This document shows positions 55,769 through 64,000 of a stretch of DNA of 64,000 bases, piece after piece (within the stretch, counting starts at the first letter, position 1; every line of letters starts with the position of its first letter). The notes beneath the pieces were generated by a model. It was not told the DNA's origin and did no database searches. It saw only the letters and a program-made list of their open reading frames with translations. The translations under genes were made by a program, and so were the position numbers. The stretch comes from Nothophaeocryptopus gaeumannii (taxonomy: Eukaryota > Ascomycota > Dothideomycetes > Mycosphaerellales > Mycosphaerellaceae), in assembly GCA_031771865.1 (NCBI GenBank), contig JASISA010000010.1, forward strand, positions 992,001-1,056,000. The letters are read 5' to 3'.

Positions 55769-57441
55769 ACTGTCGCGAAAGAGAGGAAACGTCAAGCGAA
55801 TGTCAGCGCGGCGGCCCAGCTGAGGCAAGAACAGACAGAGACTGCTGTCGATATCGCAGCGCAGTCCCTTGTCAGTTTGATGAATCCCCAGACAGGATTA
55901 TTGCGGAGTCTGTGGTGTATTGTCGCTGGAGAAGCACATGTCGGGGAAGAACAACATCACCCACCTTCGAAGTTCAGGCTACGTGCAAACACAGTCGCGT
56001 GTGGGTAGCCGTAGTCGGGGAGACATGTGCAGGGTCGTTTGTCGTTGCTCACGGTCCGGTTGACGTACGTTTGGGATGCGCGTCCTTTGCGATGGTTGAT
56101 CCATTCGTAACCGCCCCGACGTCTCACGAGTGCGTATGCGTCCGGATAAGACGGCAAGCATCGCCGGCGCACTTCAACACACATTCTTGCCCATGCTTAA
56201 AATGTCTTGTGTTCCACTTCATCCCCTGGCAAGAGTCCACAATCGGTAGTGAAAGCTGGGCCGAGGTGCTTGCGATGCTTGTGCTTGTGTGTGGTTGGCG
56301 AAGTGTTCGTGTTCAGAACGAGGCCCGTAATAGCTCCTTGCACCAAGATCCACAAATTGACGAGCTCGGAATCCAGTGCCGACTCTGCGGGTCTCTGCCG
56401 GCTTTCCATATCAATCAATGAAATCAACACCGTCCATACTCTTACCTTGAGTCTTCAATCCGCCGCCTGTCGAGTGTAATGTCCACGAGCATGCACGGTA
56501 CCATCAGTGAAGTATCACGGCGCACGCGTGACTTCATCTCCCGTGGCCGAAAGACTCCCTCTTTCTCTTCCTCTCAACCAAGCGGCGATCAGATCGCTGT
56601 ACAGTGATCTTGCCTCCCTCCGGACTCTCCGCGCCGAACAACCCCCGGAGTGAGGCGCGAGCATTTGCCTTCGCTCATATGATAGCCTTGAGTAGCATCA
56701 CGGCGCGGAATGCTTCCCATCCCGACGGCTAGACGTCTCGCAGCGCGTGGACGAGCAAGCGCATCCCATCGATCCCGCGGCTTGAACGACTTAAAGAGCA
56801 GCGCCGGAGGACATGAGCCTTCAGCGAAGGGAGATGATTGAAGATCTCCTCGAGTAAGACAAAGGTCGATGGATACACGAAGTCCAGGCGCGTTGCCTGC
56901 TGTCTCTTGCAGATCACGCGGCCAAGAAAGGCCAAGCGATCAGCATCGTAAGGCTACATCCTCGCCGCTCTGCCAGGCTGTCACCTCCAACAGCCTGTCT
57001 ACAGTATTTGTACGAGCGCAAGCAGGAGGTCTGCCTGAAGTATGCCTCATCAGACACTATCACCAAGAGAAGGATTGCTGCACAGAGAATTCGGACACCG
57101 ACGACAACCTCAAGTCGCCTCGCGCCTTCCCGAAGCGCAGCGCACTGCAGAAGATACTTCTCCAGAACCGGCCAGTCCAGTGCCTGATGTGGGCACATTT
57201 GGATACCATACAGTCTAGTCACCTCATGGCTTGCACATCACTCACCTGCGACGGTCAATAGGCGCTTGGTGATTGGAGAGGAGAGCATAGAGTTTGCCCT
57301 TTGGACCTCTTAGTTGCTTGCATGGCATTCTGCCTCGGTGAATATGTACCTCGCAAGGCACACTGACAACCAACGCAGAAATGCACAAAATGTCTTCGAC
57401 GCCTCTCAGGAGAATGATATGCCTTCAGCTGATCGTGCAAA
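55769..57441. other. Divergent intergenic region
   Basis: About 1.7 kb between the starts of the GH76 gene (-) and the peroxidase gene (+). No supported gene; frames present are short and overlapping. It probably holds both promoters. Confidence 0.45.
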
Positions 57442-58350
57442 ATGACCACCATGCGTCAGTCGGTCTTCTTCGGTGCCCTGATTGCTGCCGCGACGGCAAT
57501 ACCAACTCCAGACGCAGTCTCGAACTTCAATAACTGGCAGGCTCCAGGTTCGACAGACGTGCGATCGCCCTGCCCGGCTCTGAACAGTCTTGCCAATCAT
57601 GGATTCATTCCGCACAGTGGAAAAGGCATGACCTTGCCAATTCTTCTCGCTGGACTTTCCGCTGGCATGAACATCGGCGACGATGCGACGAGTTTCTTCT
57701 GGGCTGGAGGCATTCTGGCATCATCGAACCCACTGCTAGGACAATTTGATCTCAACCAACTGGATCAACATGTACGAGCATAACTACGGCACATTGAAAA
57801 CCTAGCTAACACGCCGAAGAACGTCCCTATCGAGCACGATGCCTCTTTGAGTCGCGGAGACGCCTACTTCGGCAACGACTACGCCTTCAATCAAACCATT
57901 TGGAACTCCGTCGTGAAGTACTACGATGGCCAGAGCAACGCAACCATTCCAGTTACAAGCAAAGCCAAGTACTCTCGCGTCCAAGACTCCCAGACGCGAA
58001 ACCCGACCTTCACGTACGGACCGAGAGAATTCATCCTCAGCTACGGCGAGGCAGCGCTGTTCCTCTCCACCATGGGCGACCCAACCACCGGCAGCGCGCC
58101 TCTCAACTTCGTCAAGATCTTGTTCGAGCAAGAGCGACTGCCATACAAAGAGGGCTGGAGACCACCGGTTCAGCAGACAACGCTGCTGAGCCTTGCAAAC
58201 ATGGTCAATCAGCTTTACGCGGCTAGCCCAGAACCGCTACCTGAGGGTCTCGAAGTTATCACTGTTGGCACGCTGAAGGATGCGTTTGCGGGCAAGAATC
58301 CCGTGACAGGCATTGTCGGCAATTTGACTTGTGCAGCGAAGGGTTGCTAG
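57442..58350 (+). CDS. Secreted heme-thiolate peroxidase (chloroperoxidase/UPO family)
   Basis: A heme-thiolate haloperoxidase/peroxygenase that uses hydrogen peroxide to oxidise or halogenate substrates outside the cell. Exons 57442-57771 and 57820-58350 give 286 aa. A signal peptide is present (QSVFFGALIAAATAIP). The proximal cysteine ligand is Cys44 in RSPCPALNSLANHGFIPHSG. The distal acid motif IEHDASLSR (E115-H116-D117) lies just after the intron. ERLPYKEGWRPP near the C-terminus is also typical. A second in-frame ATG lies three codons downstream and is an equally good start. The length suits the short class of this family. Confidence 0.92.
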
Positions 58351-58966
58351 ATACGACCAACATTACCAGTTTTATTTCCACAAGGTATCAAGATCTCAAA
58401 AGGTTATATGCTGGGCAGCCACGTGCATCTTACCTTTGGACAAGCATCTTGGGCGACGGCACCGCCGATGCTTCCTTCAGATACAGCGTGCCTAAAGGAT
58501 CATCAAGCTGTGTATCCTTATCGTGAGTGTGGGTCCACAGCAATGCCTGCTTCTGTGCGGAGACAGCTTCACCAACTCAAGCTTCACCATCGCAATGTCA
58601 AGCATTTCGGCATTCATAGCAGCACAACAGTCGTTACGATTCAGTGCTTGAGAAGCATGTAGAGTCACTTCGAATATCGTGAAGTGCTCCTGGCGTTAAC
58701 GTTGCGCATTTCGCCCGTGCAAAGTGACGATCTCTCTGTGCTTCACACCCTCTGCCTATCAACGCCGCCACCTCTGCCGAGGACTGCAAGATAAGCTTGT
58801 CTTGTACTTTGACCCTTTGCACCAAAGCCATCGAGCGTGTCTATCACTCACTACCTGGCCGCCGGCGCCAAGGCATATATGCAGGTAAGACATCGCACTC
58901 AACACCATTCTCTTTGCCTTGTCTTCTTTTGGATCTCTCCGCTGCCATTCAAGCAGCCCATCAGAC
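58351..58966. other. Spacer upstream of the DHA1 transporter
   Basis: About 600 bp of tandem spacing with leader-like pyrimidine-rich sequence near the right edge. No gene is supported. Confidence 0.4.
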
Positions 58967-60906
58967 ATGGCGACGACAGACCTTGCTACGGCACATGCCA
59001 TTCAACACGGCCACATCGACGATACCCTCATCCCCGGAACCGTCCATCTCGTCGACCTCGACCATACAATCCGCTCCAAACATTCCACCGCCCACCAAGA
59101 TATCGTCCTCGTACCAACCCCCTCCGAAGACCCCGATGATCCACTCAACTGGTCCCCCCGTCGCAAACTCCTCTCCCTAATCTGCATGTGCGTCTTCGTC
59201 TGGTTCACAGGAATCTGCAACTCAGTTGTTTATTCGGTTCTGGTTCCATTGTCTGATGCGACAGGATTGACGGTGGGGGATTTGAATGCAGGGACGGGAT
59301 ATTTGTTTTTGTGTTGTGGATGGGGTTTATTGTTTTGGCAGCCGTTTGCGTTGCAGTATGGGAAACGAGCGACGTATTTGATTAGTACGCTTGCGACTGT
59401 GGGGTTGACGATTTGGGGGGCTCATTCGAAGGGGAATGGTAAGAACAACTCTTCACATCGAACACCATGGTATGAAGTAGTTGGCTGATGAGTACTGTGT
59501 GACAAAGGCCAATGGATCGCGAAAAACATCCTCGGCGGGTTCTTCGCCTCGCCCATCGAAGCCCTGCCAGAAATTTCCGTTGCGGATGTCTACTTCTCCC
59601 ACGAACGAGGAACTTTCATGGGCGTCTACGCTTTCGTCTTAGCAGGATCGAACTTCTTCGCGCCTGTTATATGCGGGTTCATTAACGACAGGATGGGATA
59701 TCGATGGGTCTTCTACTTCCCAGCAATCTTCTGCGGGTGTGCATTCGTGTTCCTGTTCTTCTTTATGGAAGAAACGAATTATGATCGGAGGACTGTGGGA
59801 TTGGTTGAGAAGACGCCGACTACGTCTGGGACTGCAACACCGGCAATGACAAGCGAGCCTGCTGCGGTGGTTGGAGAGGATGAAAAGAATCCCAAAACAA
59901 CATCCCCAACCGATTCGGACTCCGCCTCCCTCGAGGCCTCCCCAGAAACAACAACCTCCTACGTCAAGAAGACCTATATCCAGAAACTGAAACTATGGGA
60001 TCCCCCTCGTCCCCAACGAATCCCCTACCGCGCTCTCCTCTCCCTGAAACTTCTCTCCTGGTAAGTCTCCATCCCAAAACCCCCCCAATACATTCTCCAA
60101 ACATCCACTGACCTCCCATCCTTTCATTCCACAGGCCCATCATCTTCTACGCCGGCTTCTCCTACGGCTCCTACCTAATCTGGTTCAACGTCCTCAACGC
60201 CACCGCCTCCCTCATCCTCGGTGGCCCACCATACAATTTCTCCACCTCCATGGTCGGTCTATCCTACCTGGCTTGTGTGCTAGGAGTCATAGCAGGCAGC
60301 TTGTACACGGGCTACGTATCGGATTGGTTCACGATTCGATTAGCGAGACGAAACAAGGGCGTCATGGAGCCGGAACAGAGACTTTGGGGGTTTGCGTTAT
60401 GTCTTGTTGTGCTGCCGGCGAGTTTGATACTTTGGGGGGTAGGGGCTGCGCAGGAGGTGCATTGGTTCGGGCTGATTGTTGCTATGTGGTGAGTCTCTCT
60501 CCCTCCCTCCCTCCCTACCTACCTTTCATCTTTGTGGCTGGCTGGCACGCTTGTGAGAGACACTGACTGACTGACGATCTGAAGTGGCACGGCCTTCTGC
60601 AACACGACAGGCATCACGTTGTCCGTCAACTATCTCGTGGATACGTACAGGGATATTGGAGGCGATGGAATGACGACTGTGATCATCGTTCGAAATACTA
60701 TGTCGTTTGCGATTGGGTATGGGATCACGCCTTGGCTGGACGGCATGGGAACGCAGAATTGCTTCATCAGCGCAGCTTTCGTCGGGCTAGCTGCAAGCTC
60801 AGTGTTTCTGCTATTCGTGTGGAAGGGAAAGTTTCTGCGAGAAAGAAGCCGGGTTGAGTACTGGGACCTGGTGAGGAAGCACGTTGATATGGGGATGGTG
60901 CATTGA
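58967..60906 (+). CDS. MFS transporter, DHA1 family
   Basis: A plasma-membrane proton antiporter of the drug/polyamine class. Exons 58967-59438, 59508-60060, 60135-60488 and 60585-60906 give 566 aa. The cytoplasmic N-terminus ends with the typical EDPDDPLNWSPRRKLLSL sequence. The motif GFINDRMGYRWVFYFPAI lies between membrane segments. A Ser/Thr/Glu-rich loop separates the two six-helix halves. The C-terminal half includes SLYTGYVSDWF and TAFCNTTGITLSVNYLVDTY. The third intron contains a (CTCC)n run. It is downstream of a peroxidase on the same strand and faces a YrdC-like gene. The substrate is unknown. Confidence 0.92.
60498..60523. repeat. (CTCC)n microsatellite in an intron of the DHA1 gene
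   Basis: About five tandem copies of a pyrimidine unit directly after the donor of the last intron. Confidence 0.8.
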
Positions 60907-60938
60907 GACGGAAACGCCAAGCCAGCGGCCAAAGTATT

Positions 60939-60970
60939 GATGAATGAATGAATGATTGAATGATTGTATG
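60939..60970. repeat. Imperfect ATGA/ATTG tetranucleotide run
   Basis: Short tandem units in the gap between the stops of the DHA1 gene and the YrdC-like gene. Confidence 0.7.
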
Positions 60971-60974
60971 ATGT

Positions 60975-61721
60975 CTAGTACTGATTCTGCCACTCCAAGA
61001 CATGTCCAGAGAATAGAGTCTGCTTCCCAGGATCTTCCGGAAAGTCAATGTCGAAGAATCGCTTTAGCACATCTTTGATCGAATCGTAGCAAGCCCCATA
61101 TCTGACAAGCGTCATGTCTCGGAAGTTGATCATTGTCGATGAGGTGCGTGGAGTGTTGAACTTCATCTTTCCATAATTGATGACAATGTCAGCGGCTTCA
61201 ACAATCTCCGGCTCGATATCTTCCGCAAAAGCTTTGGTGCCTTTTCCAGTCATGTTGGCTGAGCTGCCCATGAGCGGGACTTGTGCGTCGACAGCCAGGT
61301 TGGATAGCTCTTCCATAAAGGGTCCGCCATTGCACAGCAGCGTCAATGTTCCGTCCACAGTGCTCCGGGCAAGTGTTTCTGCGCCAAGGTTCTGAATAAT
61401 AGGATGGTCCGCACGGAAGGGAGCTACGACGCCAAGAGGCATGTCGAGATCTCGGACCAGCAGCTCTACGATGCTTTCTTCTCGCTCTGGCAGGACATGG
61501 AGCTCCTTGTGTAGGCGATATGAGCCGATCATGGCATGTCTCTTGTGAGGCTTTCGCTGCTTGGTGGTGAAAGCTCGCTCCAAAGCTTCCGGTTTGGTCG
61601 CGACAATAGCATAGCCAATAACGACTGGGATGATGGCAAGACCGCCATTCTGGAGAATGTCGAATGTCTTCTTGGCGTCTTCTTTGACGTTTGGTAGCTT
61701 CTGTGACATGATTGGCGCCAT
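60975..61721 (-). CDS. YrdC/Sua5-like domain protein
   Basis: A 248-aa single-exon protein of the YrdC/Sua5 fold. The family's core activity is making threonylcarbamoyl-AMP for the tRNA t6A modification. Visible features are the start of the fold (TFDILQNGGLAIIPVVIGYA), a basic TKQRKPHKRHAMIG segment, RSTVDGTLTLLCNGGP, and the hallmark SSANMTGKGT near the middle. The end (TMINFRDMTLVRYGACYD) fits the last strands. The C-terminal Sua5 domain is absent and the sequence differs from housekeeping Sua5, so this may be a paralog with a different acyl-transfer role. ATG 61721 is preferred over upstream open sequence. It converges on the DHA1 gene. Confidence 0.8.
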   Translation of the reverse strand: MAPIMSQKLPNVKEDAKKTFDILQNGGLAIIPVVIGYAIVATKPEALERAFTTKQRKPHKRHAMIGSYRLHKELHVLPEREESIVELLVRDLDMPLGVVAPFRADHPIIQNLGAETLARSTVDGTLTLLCNGGPFMEELSNLAVDAQVPLMGSSANMTGKGTKAFAEDIEPEIVEAADIVINYGKMKFNTPRTSSTMINFRDMTLVRYGACYDSIKDVLKRFFDIDFPEDPGKQTLFSGHVLEWQNQY

Positions 61722-63024
61722 GATGGGTGTTCGCTGGCGTGAGCAATGATCGCACTGTGTCTCAGATTCTATATACTCATCAAGTGTGCGGCACCGGCGT
61801 ATGCTCACGCTCTATGCTTGTTGATGTATAGCAAGAAGCTCTGCTCCGTGATATCGGCACTCGTGCTGGACCTCATTCCCGGCTTATCTCCTGTCCCTCG
61901 CGGGGACCCCAGATGCAAGAGGCAGGCATTGCATACCAAGGCTTGCCTCTTCTTTGGCTCTCATGAGCTCTCCCTTGATGGTCAGCCTGCTTGACGAGCA
62001 GGTGAGAGTGATGGGAAAGCCTCCGGGTTGAAGCCGAAGTCGGCACGCCAAGACAACGCGAAAGCAGCGCGTCCCATGTCTCGAACATCACAACACCTTC
62101 GACATGCTGCTCCTTCTCATCATGACTCTGTCGAATCCAGATCGCTCTCAAATAGAGTCCCGCCGTCCAGCCCAAGAATGCAATCTCCATCAACAAGCGA
62201 CCGCACCCAAACACTCAAGATGTTGCTACAGAGACGGCAAGACGGTCTTCCTGCCGCGTGGTGCATTTTGTGCTGTTCGTACAGAGAGTATGGCTCTGAA
62301 CGTTGACGGCCCACTCCTGCGCCAGCAGCCTTTCGGAAGATGGCCTCTTCTGAACACGCGGGGACCACCACATGCTTCAGCACGCAACGTATTCTCCGAC
62401 TCCGCGAACACAATACCCTACTGTCTCATGTGAACCACTCGGCGAAGTACACATCTCTTGACGACACGAGTCTGTTGAATAAAGTCAACGCTGACGCTGT
62501 TGCAACGGACCGGAGTTCGAGCAAGGCATCATGGGATTACCGTGGAGCGGCACGCTTGTGACCACGGGATGTGAGTTGATCGCCGTTGCAATAGGAAGGC
62601 GTCTGTAACTTTCAACCAATGGATTACTGCGCAACTGAGCAAAAAGGTATGGCGCGTGAGGGCCTACTCCATTCACCTCCTCTTGGCTCTTCCCGCGGAG
62701 CCGCAGGACGTGTGATACAAAAGCGCTCCAGCACCATCTTCCAGGCATTTGTTGTCATGCCTACAGCCTCCACAGGTCCACTTTGGCAGTGGCCCTTTTC
62801 TGGGCAGCCCACGAGAGCCTCAACGAGATCAGCTTCCTATGCGCTATAAGAAATGACACTACAAGCGGCATCCTTATATGCCTTAACACCTTGAGATCCC
62901 TGCTCATCCTTTACTGCTGCCAAATTCAAGTCACAGATCCGTTCACCAGTCGTTTCCCTTGAGCTACTCATCTCCGACCTTGAAAACCTCCAACCCTCAT
63001 CCACCCCTCCAGCCATCCTATGAG
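61722..63024. other. Divergent intergenic region
   Basis: About 1.3 kb between the YrdC-like start (-) and the GH18-like start (+). No supported gene is visible. Confidence 0.45.
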
Positions 63025-64000
63025 ATGCCACCCCCCATATGGCCGACGCGTGCTGCAAGCCTCGCTGTATCTGCTGGGCTCTTGCTGGCTCGCGGTGCAG
63101 TCGGGGCTGATCTTTCTGCGTCGAACAACATAGCTGCCTATTGGGGCCAAAACTCCTATGGACAGGCTTCGGGTGAATTCGCACAACAGCGTCTCTCTTA
63201 CTATTGCGCAAATACGAACCTCGACATCATTCACATGGCGTTCTTGGTGCAAGTATACTCTGGTACAGGTGGGCAACCCGTCATCAACTTTGCTAACTCT
63301 GGGGGTAATTGCACCATTTTCCCAGGTACCGCAACCCTCGACTGTCCGCAGATCGAGGAAGACATCACCACATGTCAACAACAACACGGCAAGACGATAC
63401 TACTCTCGATAGGAGGTGCGACATATCAAGAAGGTGGCTTTGCGAGCGGAGATGAAGCGATATCTGCTGCTGAGTTGGTGTGGAGGATGTTTGGGCCCAT
63501 AAGCTCAGGCGTATCACCTAATCCTAGCAGCAGTAGCAGCGTGACATCGAGCTCAACCACAAGCACGTCCCTTTCGATTGGATCGACGACCTTCTCTTCG
63601 ACAACTACGACCTCAACTTCATCGATATCCACAACGACGCAGCAAACAACGACATCCCTCTCCAGCTCAACCTCATCCCTGGGGTCGACAGCGTCTCTGA
63701 CCCTGACATCCACTACGGACCTAACGACAAGCAGCTCATTCCAATCCACGACGACTTCCGGCACGACCACATCGAGCTTGGAATCTACGATTTTATCGAG
63801 CTCAAGCACCTCCTTCGACACGACAAGCAGTTTCAGTACTACATCTTCAGCTACTGAAACGACCAGCTTCGTCCCTCAACCGAGCCCGACAGATACTGGC
63901 CTCCCTCAGGTGACCTCTACGAGCCGTGGTGAACTCACATCTTCAACTGCATCTGCTACGACTGACCACAGTTGGACCAGAAGTGGATTCATTACTGCTA
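63025..64000 (+). CDS. GH18 chitinase-like secreted protein with early Ser/Thr-rich tail (runs off the window)
   Basis: A partial CDS with at least 325 codons, open to the right edge. A signal peptide (SLAVSAGLLLARGAVGA) precedes a class III chitinase N-terminal half. Motifs are NNIAAYWGQNSYG, QQRLSYYCANTNLDIIHMAF, CPQIEEDITTCQQQHGKTIL, the substrate-binding LLSIGGATYQEGGF, and LVWRMFGPISSGVS. At that point, about residue 166, where family members continue to the catalytic DGFDFDxE motif, the sequence turns into a long Ser/Thr-rich stretch (mostly TCN and ACN codons) lasting at least 160 residues. The active-site acid is therefore not in this window. It may be a non-catalytic wall protein, or the rest of the domain may lie beyond the edge. 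Confidence 0.8.
   Translation, partial: MPPPIWPTRAASLAVSAGLLLARGAVGADLSASNNIAAYWGQNSYGQASGEFAQQRLSYYCANTNLDIIHMAFLVQVYSGTGGQPVINFANSGGNCTIFPGTATLDCPQIEEDITTCQQQHGKTILLSIGGATYQEGGFASGDEAISAAELVWRMFGPISSGVSPNPSSSSSVTSSSTTSTSLSIGSTTFSSTTTTSTSSISTTTQQTTTSLSSSTSSLGSTASLTLTSTTDLTTSSSFQSTTTSGTTTSSLESTILSSSSTSFDTTSSFSTTSSATETTSFVPQPSPTDTGLPQVTSTSRGELTSSTASATTDHSWTRSGFITA

Noticed and set aside
55445..56008. 187-codon plus-strand frame
   Set aside because: It is antisense to the first exon of the GH76 gene, which has clear family motifs and a signal peptide.
63426..63858. Long antisense frame and long +1 frame over the GH18-like tail, the latter rich in Asp, Asn and Tyr
   Set aside because: Both are shadows of the repetitive TCN/ACN codons of the Ser/Thr-rich sense frame.
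1..64000. tRNA, rRNA, CRISPR or bacterial-style operon signals
   Set aside because: No cloverleaf with a T-arm consensus, rRNA core sequence or regularly spaced direct repeat was seen, and intron structure shows a fungal nuclear genome.

Overview
This window comes from a filamentous ascomycete fungus, most likely a Dothideomycete. The genes are split by many short introns (about 50-160 nt, GT-AG), and many encode families typical of such fungi: Zn2Cys6 regulators, MFS and APC permeases, GH3/GH76/GH18 wall enzymes, a heme-thiolate peroxidase and an MBOAT wax-synthase-like enzyme. An AT-shifted block carries a repeat-induced-point-mutation (RIP) style signature. No rRNA, tRNA or CRISPR array was recognised. 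All splice models were read by eye from splice sites, reading frame and family similarity.

Layout. 1-4.65 kb: no convincing gene, one dispersed-repeat copy. 4.65-7.17 kb: a 799-aa Zn2Cys6 regulator (+). 7.67-15.54 kb (-): a type-5/AHP1-like peroxiredoxin gene cut after its ninth codon by a 6,937-bp LTR retrotransposon with a 5-bp target duplication. The retrotransposon is a mutated Copia element that in turn holds two head-to-head copies of a Tad-like LINE. 17.2-19.4 kb: SKN7, an HSF-type DNA-binding and receiver-domain regulator, which would be divergent to the intact peroxiredoxin. 19.99-22.2 kb: eIF2B epsilon. 22.8-24.7 kb: an ariadne-type RBR E3 ligase. 24.7-30.7 kb: almost no recognisable coding content. 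30.7-32.3 kb: a small F-box-like ORF and a single-pass membrane protein. 33.4-35.2 kb: a monocarboxylate-type MFS transporter. 37.1-38.1 kb: a mitochondrial J-protein. 38.8-41.2 kb: a graveyard of two F-box-like pseudogenes and a truncated MFS pseudogene. 41.6-44.7 kb: a secreted GH3 glucosidase. 45.7-47.5 kb: an APC permease. 49.7-52.7 kb: an MBOAT enzyme and a Zn2Cys6 protein lacking one zinc ligand. 54.3-55.8 kb: a GPI-type GH76 (DFG5/DCW1-like). 57.4-58.4 kb: a chloroperoxidase-type enzyme. 59.0-60.9 kb: a DHA1 MFS transporter. 61.0-61.7 kb: a YrdC-like protein. 63.0 kb to the right edge: a GH18-like secreted protein in which a Ser/Thr-rich tail starts before the catalytic motif.

How the genes fit together. 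The left half is mostly conserved housekeeping and regulatory genes (SKN7, eIF2B epsilon, RBR ligase). The right half is more accessory: wall-active enzymes, transporters, a regulator and oxidative or acyl-transfer enzymes, but with no polyketide or peptide synthase backbone. The clearest unusual features are the transposon-split peroxiredoxin beside SKN7 (the AHP1 family is a known Skn7/Yap1 target in yeast), the 7-nt and 10-nt microexons of that gene, the mismatch between clean LTRs and a heavily mutated interior, the zinc-ligand-deficient regulator, and the chitinase-like protein without its catalytic motif.
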